DNA of 64,000 nucleotides. Origin: Bolinopsis microptera. Taxonomy: Eukaryota; Ctenophora; Tentaculata; Lobata; Bolinopsidae. Under the pieces are notes generated by a model. It had not been told where the DNA came from. It did no database searches and saw nothing but the letters and a program-made list of their open reading frames with translations. The stretch lies in assembly GCF_026151205.1 (NCBI RefSeq), contig NW_026971774.1:90001-154000 (forward strand), read 5' to 3'. Numbering within the stretch: position 1 is the stretch's first letter; each line of letters begins with the position of its first letter. A program made the translations under genes and the position numbers. Positions 11,177 through 22,423 of the stretch are shown here, piece by piece.

Positions 11177-11827
11177 ACATATCGGTAAGATGTCACTAAA
11201 GTCGGTGGTTGACCATGACAGACGCCGCGGGCCACTCATGGTTATAACCATGAGTGTATAAATACGTTATGTTATAAATACGTTATTTTCTAATTCACTC
11301 ATTACAGGATACAAACCGTACTTAGAAATAAAACACATACATAAAATATAATTTAAATAAATATGATAATAATAACATTAGTCATATTTAGTCATAATCA
11401 ACAATGATAGCGAATATTGTCTATCTTCTGTTATTCTAACCATAATAAATTGTAGTTTTGACTGGCAAAAGCACCAATGTCCAGCTGACCATAATTTCGC
11501 GCGCGCCATTTAAAGTTACGCGCGCGCGCCAATACTTTGTTACACAAGCTGTTGAAAAACGTTTTTTCTACATAAAATTGTCAATTGTCGCCAAGAGCTT
11601 CAAATCCTACTGGAAGACGCAGAGTTGTTATTATTTTCAAACTACTGTGTTATTTATATAATTTATAGTGTTATTTCGGACAAAAAATAAATATGAAGCA
11701 AGAGATTATGTCAATAGCTATTTCTTATCTTTATGATGCAAAATATCGCACCTCTCCAAACTGTCATAACTTCCCAGCATGTCAACAATAATGTACAAAT
11801 ATGAAACATAAGAATTTTACACTAATT
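11177..11827. other. AT-rich 3' flank of B9D1
   Basis: Contains a short imperfect palindrome around the catgagtggttataaccatg-like words near 11235-11265 and gcgcgc-rich words near 11500-11530. No coding region is supported. Confidence 0.4.
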
Positions 11828-14800
11828 TCAAGGTTTGTGACTGTGTATTGAGTCGACAACATACCCTGCCGAACTAATGTCTTTAGTCATGATATTGCAA
11901 GTAACAGAAACAGAACCCTGACTTCTCACACGTGTTACTTCTCTGCCGTCGCTCTGAGTTACAAACTTGGGGTCTACAAACTCAGGTCTTGTGCCTAGCA
12001 ACCAGCTAGTGAACTTCTGGAGTAGCGAGGTGGATTCAGGCACAAACATAGGCATCTGGAATATATTGTACGGTTAAGAAGGTCGTGAGAAACAATTCAC
12101 AAATAATGTATACTTCACTAACACCATCTTGTTACTTGCTGGCAGAAACGATTTATTAAAAGTGAGTAGTAGTGGTAGTAGTAGTATCTCCCTCACTGAC
12201 TAAACCTGTATTTTATGAGATCCAGGAATAAGAGGAAAGAGAATGCTCCCGTATCCGCGAACTACATCCCTCCCAAAGGCGTCCAGGCCGTACACGGCTA
12301 TCACCAGTCTCGGCCATCCGTACGGGTTAGTACTCTTCAGAGTCACCTGTGGTGTTATTAGTTTAACATTCAGAAGCTCGCGAACTTTATAATATAATTT
12401 CATTAATTACAAGATAGTAAATACCTTTCAAAAGTACGGAAAATTTTTGAGATCTACTGCGAAATGGTTGTTTTGTCGGTATTTCATTTTCTTTGAATCT
12501 CAGTATTTGGGCCTCTATACAGTTACTTTCAGGGGTGTAGGAATGGTTTTCTTCAAACAACAAACTTTGTTGAAGATTTTGCTCATGCAAAAAGCCTAGC
12601 TGAGCAATTTGGCCCTAGAGATCATTTTCAAACACAGTTTCAAGAACGATTCAAATAATACGATATTAAATGCATATTAGAGCCTACCAGCAGCTCTTGC
12701 TCTTGCTAATTAAGTGTGATTCGAAAAAGGGATGCATAGTGTATGCATAATCTCAACAAATTAATTTTAAATTGTGACATGGATACTAAATTATAATTAA
12801 TTAAAACATCCGAGAACTGAGATAGTACTCCAATGTTATAACGTTTATTTAGAATTGTTTTTATAAAAGTAGTTGTGCAGTTTATTCATTATTGCAATTA
12901 AAATGGACAATCGTTTTGTTTAATTGGGAGCTCTCTACAGTTAATCTTCAATGTGGCCTCAAATTATAATTTCTCGTTGTCCTGTTATAATTGCTTACAA
13001 CACTTATACTAATTGATGAATGCAGTTGATAATTTAGGGGGATGCATTCAAAAAAGAGTGAAGACCACAAATTATCCTGTCCTCGCGTTTTAATTCCTTA
13101 CAATCCACTCGTTTAACTGTTGAGAAGATAGTGCTATTATTATTAAGCTATTATAGTAGAGATATAATTCTCAAAAGTGTGGTATTACTCAACTAAAGGA
13201 GCAAAGCACGTGCCCTGGAGCACCAATCACAACACAGAAACTACTCCCGTTCACATGGTGATGGTGTGCACGTGGTGTGCACGTGGTGTGCACGTGGTGA
13301 TGGTGTGCACGTGGTGTGCACGTGGTGTGCACGTGGTGTGCACGTGGCGTGCACAGAGACATGCTCTAATGAGGTCCAGGAATCAGTAGAGTATTAAGCA
13401 CTAGCGGTCGTGGAGACCATATCAGTTCTTTCTCTATAGCTCTTGCTACGGGTTATAGCCCTAACCAGCAATGTTAATCTATAGCTCTTGCTACGGGTTA
13501 TAGCCCTAACCAGCAATGTTAATCTATAGCTCTTGCTACGGGTTAAAGCCCTAACCAGCAATGTTAATCTATAGCTCTTGCTACAGGTTATAGCCCTAAC
13601 CAGCAATGTTTGAACTTGGGTTTAACTCCAGATTAGGATGCCCCTACAACAAGGAAAGAGTGAACGAGTGGGTACAGTGTGCAAATTGATGTAGCTAGTT
13701 ACCATAGTAACAAACTGCTACTACTTAACACACTGTTCCGCGTCATAAACGTACATCTACAACATTTCTCAACACTACTCTTTGCGCGCCGTTGCCTACA
13801 AAACTACACTCATCGAGCAAGGGTACCCTATGCTAATGGCGATATAACAAAGTCTATAAAATAAAAGATTTAATGCAGTAGTCAAATTCTATTTATGTTT
13901 GTAAATATTAGTATTATTATTATGGAGAGGAAAGAGGTATAATACTATTATATTTATTATCTTGACAGTTGCTGTTGTAACTTAAGATTTGAAATTTGTA
14001 TTCCTTGTATTCCTTGTATTCCTGTACCCACTGATCGAGCAATCAAGGTGGCAAAAGTTTCGCAGTTGATTGTGAGCGACCTTATTTTTAAGGCTTTTTC
14101 GTTGAAACCACATGTCCAGAGGTTAACCAACAGTAGGCAGTGTTTGAATAACGTCAAAGTGGCCTTTTTTGGCCTTTTTTGCTGATAATTGAATTACTCG
14201 ATTTAAGCGAGGTTTCTTAGCCAAATGTTGATTCATGAGTTGTCCTTAAACATGAGCTTTGTTAACGTGTTGTATATAATTGCTTTCAGAACCTTTCTGG
14301 CTCAATTTTCCACATACGTTAAGAACCTTATTATTACCATGGATTTAGTCTAACTTTATGATTAAATTTGTTGTAAAGCAAATTTTAAAATGAGACTAAA
14401 TCAAGTCTACTATACGTGTGTTCAGCTTTATTTCTGTAAAACTTCAGTTTTTCAAGGTTATAAGTTGAATCTCTAGGGCTGTCAAAGCGATAGTCGATAC
14501 ACAGGGAACAAACAGAAATGAGAATTGTTTTGTTATCCCGTATAATATTCGCTGTGAATCTGTCTGTTTATGAGAGTGGTCATTCTACTGAAACTGGGTG
14601 CTGAAACTGGGTGCTGAAACTGGGTGCTGAAACTGGGTGCTGAAACTGGGTGCTGAAACTGGGTGCTGAAACTGGGTGCTGAAACTGGGTGCTGAAACTG
14701 GGTGCTGAAACTGGGTGCTGAAACTGGGTGCTGAAACTGGGTGTTGAAACTGGGTGTTGAAACTGGGTGCTGAAACTGGGTGCTGAAACTGGGTGCCGAA

Positions 14801-15020
14801 ACTGTTTTTTTTTCCTAAAACTTTCAATACAGCACAATATGCTGACAAATGACGACCCCATGTAGATACACCTTGTGGTACTTCCATGAAAATGTTGTGT
14901 ATACTTCTCTCAAATTATACTTCAAAATAACTGTATACAATTATTTTTGGGTACCCTTTAATCGATAATCTGATAATACAAATGTCTATTGTATATCTGA
15001 AAACTTGCTCTAGTAGCTCC

Positions 15021-15051
<31 letters not shown>

Positions 15052-16120
15052 CTCTTGTAGCAGGGCACTAAGTGCTCAGTCTTACCTCGATGGGAAAGTT
15101 CCACACAAATTTCTGTTTCTCATCTTTTGTTTTCTTAGTAATCTGTGAGGTTCCTTCCTCTAACCCTGAAATAGTGTCACTATGGTAACGCCTTTTGTTT
15201 CCTTAGTAATCTGTGACATTCCTTCCTCTAGCCCTGAAATAGTGTTACTATGGTAACGCCTTTTGTTTTCTTAGTGATCTGTGACGTTCCTTCCTCTAGC
15301 CCTGAAATAGTGTTACTATGGTAACGCCTTTTGTTTTCTTAGTAATCTGTGACGTTCCTTCCTCTAGCCCTGAAATAGTGTTACGTAAATTATTCCCAAA
15401 TCCCACTATACATGTACTTATTCCATACATGTACTTATTCCATTCAGTACTTGAGTTCTTCTCCCCTAGACTGTAGGAAATGTCAAAATCTTAAGATGAT
15501 GAGGCCTGAGTAAGTCGTAAATTCTGATTGGAGAATGCAGATTGCTGTTGTGAAGTTACCAAATTTACTTGAGTACTTGATTCTTTTCAGTCCCAGTTTA
15601 TTGCTGTCCTACAAATTTCTTTAATGCCAAATGTCGTCTAAAACACACTATTTCTAAAAAAATTCCGGAGGCATGCGCCCCCCTAGCCCCCCGTGCCCCC
15701 TGCCAAGGGGCTCCACCCCTGGATCGCTGCCGGAGCTTGCTTGCTTCGCTCGCTGCGCAGTTGGGTAGGATGAGTCGGCTCGTCTCATTACATGTTTCAA
15801 TAGTAAGTTTGATGTTGATAGTTATGTAAACAGTACTCTAGATACAATTTTTCACAAAAATTAATATAAATTAATATAATAGAAAATAATTTTAACAATG
15901 AACATCAAAATGGCGTTGGGCTTTAACAAAAAAGCTTATTAAATAAATACCGAAGAAAGATTTTTAAAACCAATGGTTGGCAAGAGATCTAACCTGATAC
16001 TAGCAGCCAGTCAGCGCCATAAACCACACTGACTCTACAATACAGATCATCGTAAAGTGGGAAATTGGCACTCTCAACCTGCCCATTTATCATCACCAAA
16101 AATAGCGAATTATCTGCCAT
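11828..16120 (-). CDS. B9D1: B9D1, B9-domain transition-zone protein, four exons
   Basis: B9 domain protein 1, a component of the MKS/B9 complex at the ciliary transition zone, which gates membrane-protein entry into cilia. Exons on the minus strand are 16120-15994, 15165-15086, 12346-12206 and 12055-11828, with phases 1, 0 and 0 that join perfectly, giving about 190 residues (vertebrate forms are about 200). Family-typical blocks are [17 protein letters not shown] in exon 1, [12 protein letters not shown] and FVWNFPIE in exon 2, [10 protein letters not shown] and DVVRGYGS in exon 3, and [19 protein letters not shown] and [11 protein letters not shown] in exon 4. The start is the ATG just inside exon 1, matching known B9D1 starts. 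Introns 1 and 2 contain several minisatellites. Intron 1 also carries extra copies of the exon-2 acceptor. Identification is firm from motif order and length. Confidence 0.95.
12410..13240. other. B9D1 intron 2, left part
   Basis: AT-rich intron sequence between exon 3 (12346) and the repeat blocks. No additional exon is needed by the protein alignment, and none was recognised. Confidence 0.5.
13255..13350. repeat. gtgcacgtg minisatellite
   Basis: About eight copies of a 10-11-bp gtgcacgtggt unit in B9D1 intron 2, with a gatg variant. The unit contains CACGTG (E-box) palindromes. It is probably simple repeat expansion. Confidence 0.85.
13426..13610. repeat. 45-bp minisatellite in B9D1 intron 2
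   Basis: Four copies of a 45-bp unit beginning tctatagctcttgctacggg, almost identical. The open frame it creates on the minus strand is a repeat artefact. Confidence 0.92.
13611..14580. other. B9D1 intron 2, unique part
   Basis: Unique AT-rich intron DNA with an X-box-like 14-mer (gttaccatagtaac) at 13698-13711 and a short attccttgt repeat near 14005. No coding region is supported. Confidence 0.4.
14585..14805. repeat. 13-bp minisatellite (ctgaaactgggtg)
   Basis: About 17 copies of a 13-bp unit, nearly perfect, in B9D1 intron 2. Since 13 is not a multiple of 3, it is open in more than one frame; those frames are not genes. Confidence 0.97.
15026..15050. repeat. Poly-C tract
   Basis: A run of about 23 C (G on the transcribed strand), 36 bp beyond the exon-2 donor of B9D1 within intron 2. 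It could form a G-quadruplex in the pre-mRNA. Confidence 0.9.
15122..15388 (-). repeat. B9D1: 68-bp repeat carrying the B9D1 exon-2 acceptor and exon start
   Basis: About four copies of a 68-bp unit, counting the real exon. In transcript sense each holds a branch and acceptor region (actatttcag), then about 42 bases of exon 2 (gaggaaggaac, cacagattactaag), then gcgttaccatagtaac. The true exon is the copy nearest the donor at 15086. Three upstream copies are decoys ending without a GT donor. Because 68 is not a multiple of 3, splicing to an upstream acceptor would shift the frame. The gttactatggtaac word in each unit fits the RFX X-box consensus. Confidence 0.92.
15390..15990. other. B9D1 intron 1, remaining part
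   Basis: Unique DNA with a duplicated catgtacttattcca word near 15410-15440 and a GC-rich block at 15660-15780 (gcgcccccctagccccccgt). The block resembles the GC-rich shoulder of the CAGTGGCGTA MITE family, but no termini are visible. Confidence 0.45.
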
Positions 16121-16545
16121 CCTGAAAAATACAATTAATTTTCAATTAAACAAAAATGTCAGTTAAACAAAAATTTCGATTTTATGCCATTTATTACAGA
16201 ATTTATTGGAGAGTCATTATGAACATTTTCATAATGCACAGAATGGTGAACTGTGAATGGCTCATTTTACTTTTTATCATTTAAAACTGTTCTCCAGCCC
16301 CAAGATATCGTACCCCAGAACCATGATATGCTCCAAAAAACCTGTCCATCGTGACCTTGTGTCCCTGGAGAGCGGAGATTGACCACTGTAAATGTGTGCC
16401 CACATCAGTGGCGTAACATTGCCTGTTGTCATATTAAAGACTCTACATCTTAAAATACAAAAATCCATTCCATCAAATAAATAATATCAATATAACTGTT
16501 GACAAAAATTGACAACCAAAATTCCTATTTTGTGCCGTTTATTAC
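16121..16545. other. B9D1 5' flank
   Basis: AT-rich region upstream of the B9D1 start. It includes a MITE end fragment (cagtggcgtaacattgcctg) at about 16406. No X-box match was seen here. Confidence 0.45.
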
Positions 16546-16815
16546 AATGAAACAAGAAATTTTTTTCAATGAAACAAGAAATTTAATTTAATGTAAAATA
16601 ATTTATAAAAATATAATGCCCATTTGGTGTATATATAGTATGACTTTTTGTCCTTGACTGCTAGTTTGATTTTGGAAGGACAGGTAACTAACGGGGCAAG
16701 GGATGTGCCAGTGGCGTAACGTTGCCTGTTCGTCACGCCACTGGAATGTGGGTGTCTGAAAGATTTTTCACACACTGAAACACTATTTCAGTTGACTTTT
16801 TAGAGACAAGGCTCA
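16546..16815 (-). mobile_element. Short non-autonomous element X, inverted copy
   Basis: Read on the minus strand this element runs gtcctaat..gagccttgtctct, tgtgtgaaaaatctttcag, ccttgccccgttagttacct, ctagcagtcaaggac, and ends in tandem atttcttgtttcattg words. The same sequence order is found on the plus strand from 16965 (host of a LINE) and from 22424 (host of another LINE). It is non-coding. The superfamily is unclear; no long TIRs were identified. Confidence 0.7.
16709..16745. mobile_element. 37-bp two-ended remnant of the CAGTGGCGTA MITE
   Basis: ccagtggcgtaacgttgcct leads straight into tcacgccactgg. Both ends of the MITE are present with virtually nothing between them, and the remnant is nested inside element X. 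It is either an extreme internal deletion or a residual hairpin. Confidence 0.7.
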
Positions 16816-16964
16816 TATTAGGACCAGAAGAAAATTGTTCTAGCAGACATTAGGGGTTATGTTCATAGTACATACAAACTAGATTACAAACAAATCAATT
16901 TGATATTTAAAGGAAGCCAAATGCAATGTGTACTGTGTAGTATGGTTGTCAATATTTTCCATCT

Positions 16965-19585
16965 TCTAGTCCTAATCTGAGCCTTGTCTCTATAAACTTA
17001 ACTGAACTAGCGTTTCGGTGTGTGCAAAAGCTTCCAGGCACGCGCATTCCTTGCCCCGTTAGTTACCTGTCCTTCCAAAACCAAACTAGCAGTCAAGGAC
17101 AAAAAGTCATACACCAAATGGGCATTATATTTTATGAATTGTTTTACAGTTGTAGATAAAGACTCTTTTCGAGCAGTAAATTATCACAACGCTGACTTTG
17201 AAGCTATGAATGAACTTCTAGCAACAATAGATTGGAATGAACTTAAAAGACTCTGTGAAGACGATGAGAATGGGAGTAATTTCTTGGAACTCATCCGTTT
17301 GACTGTGCTCCAGGTCACTCTTCTCAATTCCCCATACAATATTAAGCCAGGTGCTTCCCCAGTGCACAGAAACCAGCATTGTCGTAAAAAGTATACGCTT
17401 AAAAGGAAAAAGAGGAAGATCAACGCCCGCATGAATGCCATTACTCAAAGAAACCCTACGTCCCCCGTCCTTGCAAAGCTTAGAAATGAAGTGGACCTCT
17501 TGGCATTTGAAATAAGTGAGCTGATCATCAACGAGCTCAACGAACGCGAGGCTAAAGCTGTCACTACCATAAAGACAAATCAACGTTACTTCTACAGCTA
17601 CGCAAAGAAGTTTGCGAAAGTCAAATCTTCTGTCTCCCCCATCAGAGATAGAGAAGGTCGACTGCACACGGACCCCAAGGAAAAGGCCGAGCTCCTCCAG
17701 GCCCAATATGTAAAAGTATTTAGTGACCCAAATGAAGCCCACATCGAGGAAAGCCTTGCTGGATTGAACCCTGTGCCAGTTAAGGAACTCGATCAAATGC
17801 AATTCTCAGTTAACGATATCTCAGAAGCCATCAAGGAACTGGACCCGTATTCATCAACCCCTGATGGTGATATCCCTGCTAGGATCCTGACCAAATGTAG
17901 AGAGACATTGTCCGAGCCCATATTTCTACTCTGGCAAGATTCTTTTGAAACTGGAGTAATCCCTCCTAGCATGAAAACGCAGTTTATTACCCCTGTCTAC
18001 AAGAAGGGTGACCGCACAGAGGCTGCCAACTACCGCCCTGTTTCTATAACATCGCATATCATCAAGATCTTCGAAAGAGTGATACGAAACAACCTTGTCG
18101 AACATATGGAAGCAAATAACTTTCTTTCACCGCATCAACATGGATTTCGCAAAAAGAGGAGCTGCCTAACTCAACTCTTAGACCATGTAGATACCATATT
18201 GAAAAGCTTGAACAGTGGCAAAGAAGTAGATGTCATATACCTCGATTACGCCAAAGCGTTCGATAAGGTAGATCACAACATACTACTTGCAAAAGCAAAA
18301 CGTTACGGAATTCATGGAAACATGCTCCAGTGGTTAAGTGAATTCCTAACAAACCGTCTCCAGACAGTGGTCGTTGAAGGAACTAAGTCATCCTTCCAGC
18401 TGGTGATAAGTGGTGTGCCACAAGGTACAGTGTTGGGACCGATTCTGTTCATTACCTACATCGATGACCAATTGGACGCACTGCTTACCTCTCTTGGAAA
18501 GATATTTGCTGATGACACCAAACTCATCGGTAAAATATTGGACTTGGCCACCAAAGCATCACTACAAGAAGACCTCTCCAATGTCATTGCCTGGGCTCGA
18601 AGAAACAATATGCAGCTCAATGAAGCCAAATTTGAGATCCTCAACTATACGCTCAATAATTCGCTTCTGCTACGAAATCTGCCATTTACAAATGATCTGC
18701 TCAGTTACACTCTTACAACAGGTCAAATAATTGAGCCAGCAGAAACTGTCAGGGACTTGGGGGTGATTTTATCAAACGACTGCTCTTGGACTCCCCACAT
18801 CCAGAAAATGATCCAATCAGCAAGCACTATGTCATCCTGGGTTCTTAGCGTCTTCAAAGATAGATCACAATTTCTCATGCTTGCCCTCTTCAAAACCATG
18901 GTGCGGAGTAAGCTAGAATATTGCTGCCCTGTCTGGAATCCAGCCAAGACCATGGACATAGAGGCTATAGAAAACGTCCAACGACAATTTACCCGACGCA
19001 TTAACGGATGCAGTGGTTTAGACTACTGGGAACGTCTCACGAAACTCAATATCATATCATTGCAGAGACGTCGAGAAAGGTACATCTTGATCCACACATG
19101 GAAAATTCTCAATGGCCTGGCCCCAAATGATATTGGCATGCTGTTCAAAAACAACCCCCGACATGGAATAAAAGCTACTGTACCAGCACTGAACAACAAA
19201 TCACAGCGTTCTGTGGCAACTCACTATGAAAACTCGTTTGGAGTGAAAGCGGCACAGCTGTGGAATCTTCTCCCCAAAGAAATTAATTCCATCTCTACTT
19301 TGGACCTGTTAAAATCGTCACTGGCTAAATTCCTTAAAGAATTCCCCGACACACCTCCGACTAAAGGATACACCGCTACTAACAACAACTCACTCTTGGA
19401 ATGGTACTTACAAAAAGACCCCTGTGGAGTGATAGGAGGACGTACTTGATACTGTTGTCCTGAAGCGATCCCAGCCAAACCTACTCAAAGTACTCAAAGT
19501 AAGTACATCTTTTTATTCTGTAAAAATGTGCTAAAATTAAATTTCCTGTTTCATTGAAATTTCTTGTTTCATTGATCAACTTTTT
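16965..19585 (+). mobile_element. Element X copy split by a 5'-truncated non-LTR retrotransposon
   Basis: The left arm (16965 to about 17150) and right arm (about 19505-19585, ending atttcttgtttcattg) match element X. Between them lies a LINE of about 2.35 kb. With the inverted copy at 16546-16815 it forms a long head-to-head inverted repeat spaced by about 150 bp. The LINE begins at the end of the endonuclease region and lacks the rest of its 5' part, as expected after incomplete target-primed reverse transcription. Confidence 0.75.
17145..19449 (+). CDS. Non-LTR retrotransposon reverse transcriptase (Jockey/CR1-like), truncated
   Basis: The open frame runs on from host-element sequence at 17020 (809 codons in all), and LINE-derived protein starts at about 17145. 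Early residues (FRAVNYHNADF, ATIDWNELKRL) match the end of the endonuclease/linker of CR1-Jockey elements. RT blocks follow in order: DPYSSTPDGDIPARIL, FITPVYKKGDRTEAANYRPV, HQHGFRKKRSCLTQL, VDVIYLDYAKAFDKVDH, ISGVPQGTVLGPILF and the catalytic FADDT. A thumb and C-terminal region with VRSKLEYCCPVWNP and IENVQRQFTRRI follows. The RT core is intact with no stops, but without the APE endonuclease the copy cannot be autonomous. The first about 40 codons belong to element X and are not part of the original protein. Confidence 0.88.
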
Positions 19586-22145
19586 TTTTTCTAAAAAAGT
19601 TTTAGATGGTTAGAAGTGGTAGGAATTGAGAATGGGTAGGGTAGGTAGGTAGATTTTTCGTGTCACAAAGGAAAACATGAGCTCCTTCATTTTTCCACTT
19701 GAACATGATGGACAAAGATACTCCATTTTAATGCATCTTCTCCACATGCATATTGACACACGTCACACGCTGCAACCCCTTTTGATCGCCGGCTGGCCAG
19801 AGTGCACGCTCCGCGTGCACGAGAGAGGTTTTGTATATACAACGTGTAGCAACGTGCAGAGCAGTAATGTTGTCGTCGCCATGATTACCTTCCGCATGTG
19901 TTTGCACGATTCGACAATCGAATTACAATTTTAAATGCGCGGCACCAAGCTAACTGGAAGTTTCCATAAAACATGAAAGTTCCGGTCAGCGTATGTAATT
20001 ACAATTATTGATTCTCAATATATGTTGTTTTAAAATTTCCGTTTTACGTAGGTTTAATGTTTAGTGTTTAATGTTAAAGTCAAACATTGTTAGGCTTTGG
20101 CCTCTGGGTTTTCAATTTTGCACAACCCTGATAAGTCCGCAGATTTGTGATAAATTTGAATTAATTTGAATATAACAAGCGATTTCCCGAATCTTAAACA
20201 TATATTATGAAGTTCAAGCTTTTCTTTACTTGATCATTGATGCGCTACAACACACAAACTTAGCTTTTCATTTTGTTGTGGGTGCTTGGTGCAACCTCCG
20301 ACTTGGCTCCTGATATTATTGGGTTGTACTGGATCTAACAAGTTTATTATCGGATGTCTACTTATATTTATTTATGATATCATTATTCATTGTAATGGCA
20401 ATAAATTTTAAATTTTGTTTTACTTAAAAATTTTGTTTTAATTATTAATCCGTTACATTGTTGTACAAATTATGATGCTGATGATATATTGAACATGATT
20501 GTCGAAAGATTGATTTGTTATTATATTATTTGATTTGTTATACTATATTATATATGAAATGGACGATGGAAGTTATTATGAGTTACATTTATACCTACCA
20601 CGGATTTCACGACTACCATTTTATTTAATGTAACAACTTATGTGAACAACCATTTGTTCAAATAGGCCTTAATCTTCAAACTTTGAACTGTACATCACCA
20701 CACATGCTACAGTGTCCGGCTACACAATGGCAACCCCTACATTTTGTGCTCTGTAGCGCCCCAAGAATCGTGAAGGAATAATTAGCATTATTTTATATTT
20801 TGACCTGTAGTTTGATGCACTACTGGGTCGCGCCGCGCATCAAATAATACTTCTTGCAACCACAGTAAATTTGTTACTTTACTTTACTTTACTTTTAGAA
20901 GGAGGCTGTGACCAAATAAAAGACAATGGACTACTTTTTTAAAAGTGTGTTCATGTTTCTAGTAATCAACAGCTGTGTTATCAGTTAAACAAAAAAAATT
21001 ATGCTAGCTGTGCTGTATTGTTGGCAGCATTTTGCAACTTTATGCGTGCCTTCTTTAGGCAACTTTAAGCAAGGCTAATCTGCGAAATTATAATGATAGT
21101 TTGCGCGACGCGTCGCTGCGGCAAAGTCCTCCAAGATTCTGCAAAATTAAGTAAAATAAAATCACACAGTCTACAAAATATCATTGCATTATGTAGAAAA
21201 TATACAATAAATATTTCCTACCAACATTAATTAATCATTTGACGGATGTTACTAATCATAATTGAGTGCGCGGCGCGGCTAAGTAACGCATCACGCTACA
21301 AGACTTCTGGATATTCTTTATTTTAGTTAAACTTCTACTACATCTATTGCTTAAAACAAAATTAAGACCGGGTCTGTCACTTCGAAACATCCCCAGTAGT
21401 ATGATTGATATGCAAAACTTATCCTTATTGGTCTTTTTTTGTAAAAATATCGAATATAATTAATTTATAACGTTGGCATATCATTGATATTAGTATGTGG
21501 AACTCTTAGGCTTATAAACTACTAAAATGCGCGCCGAGTTGAACTCGTCGACGGTCTAGTAATTCACATATGGCCATGTGTACTGTCTACGCCTTTACTT
21601 CGGCAGTTGCGCGCTACTGCAAGCGAAAGGCCTCTTGTTAGAGCAAGTCTAATAATTGGAAAAAATAGTTTACTTGATTGACGATGTCAACCCATCGAGA
21701 TCGTTGCTATGCGAAGCAAAGCAACGATCGACGATGCGATCTTCGATGCGAAGCAAGAATGCTAGTTCGCGCGGCGCGGCGAAGTCCTTCAAATATTTTA
21801 CAAGTAGGCCAGTGGCGCTCAGCCTGTCATTCCGCCAAATTAATTAATTAATTCGTTATTGTTTATGCTATGAACATGTTGATTATAGCGTGGGGTCCCC
21901 AGATATATCAATATCGATTTATATAAACAATTATCACTGTTTAGATATTCCGGGATATTTGACACGAGAAATTAATAATAATATAATGACAATATTAATA
22001 TTTGAAATATTTATGATTGCAACGGGCCAGTTTTGAGACATGTTATAGAATAGCTGTGTGCCTTGCTCTGCTAATTGCATCAAATGATTGGACTGAATAA
22101 TGAATAAATAATTTTGCATGTAAAATCAAATCTTGACTGACTTGA
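19586..22145. other. AT-rich intergenic region without recognised genes
   Basis: About 2.5 kb with no supportable coding frame. Noted words are a ctttacttta run near 20880, GC-rich gcgcggcg patches near 21110, 21260 and 21770, a small hairpin gatcgttgctatgcgaagca / aagcaacgatc at 21700-21730, and gcgctcagcctgtcattccg at about 21815. The last is a solo end of the palindromic element found at 41464-41612. Confidence 0.5.
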
Positions 22146-22149
22146 CTAG

Positions 22150-22400
22150 ACTTAAGTCCGAGCAGCTATATACCCTCTACTACCCTCCACACTTGTCGGC
22201 CAAGCATCACTGTCTGGATCTCCTCACTGCTGGGCAGTTTGGTATCCCTCTTCAGCATATCCAAGAGTGTTAGATGTGGGCGTCCTGGTCCCCGATATCT
22301 ATGCTGTGGCTCCCAGTACAGAAAAGTACTTGATGGGCCATCATTGTGTCTCGCTATATGCCCGGCTCGTTATATTCTCCTTTGAGGAGTCATTACTGTT
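22150..22400 (-). pseudogene. C-terminal fragment of an RTE-like LINE
   Basis: On the minus strand an open stretch reads AGHIARHNDGPSSTFLYWEP, GPGRPHLTLLDMLKRDT and VMLGRQVWR. This is the conserved tail after the RT thumb in RTE/BovB-like elements, where the order AGH..R, LLYWEP, GRP and R.(V/L)WR is typical. Only about 80 codons are present, with no RT core. It is distinct from, but related to, the tail at 48359-48963. Confidence 0.6.
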
Positions 22401-22423
22401 GGTTCTGGGATGGTGAGCTTTCA

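Noticed and set aside
13394-13606. 70-codon frame [15 protein letters not shown]
   Set aside because: Artefact of the 45-bp minisatellite in the B9D1 intron.
14580-14887. Two overlapping open frames of [12 protein letters not shown] repeats
   Set aside because: Created by the 13-bp minisatellite in a B9D1 intron.
19677-19934. 85-codon plus-strand frame in the intergenic region
   Set aside because: No recognisable motif, signal or neighbour exon; length is expected by chance.
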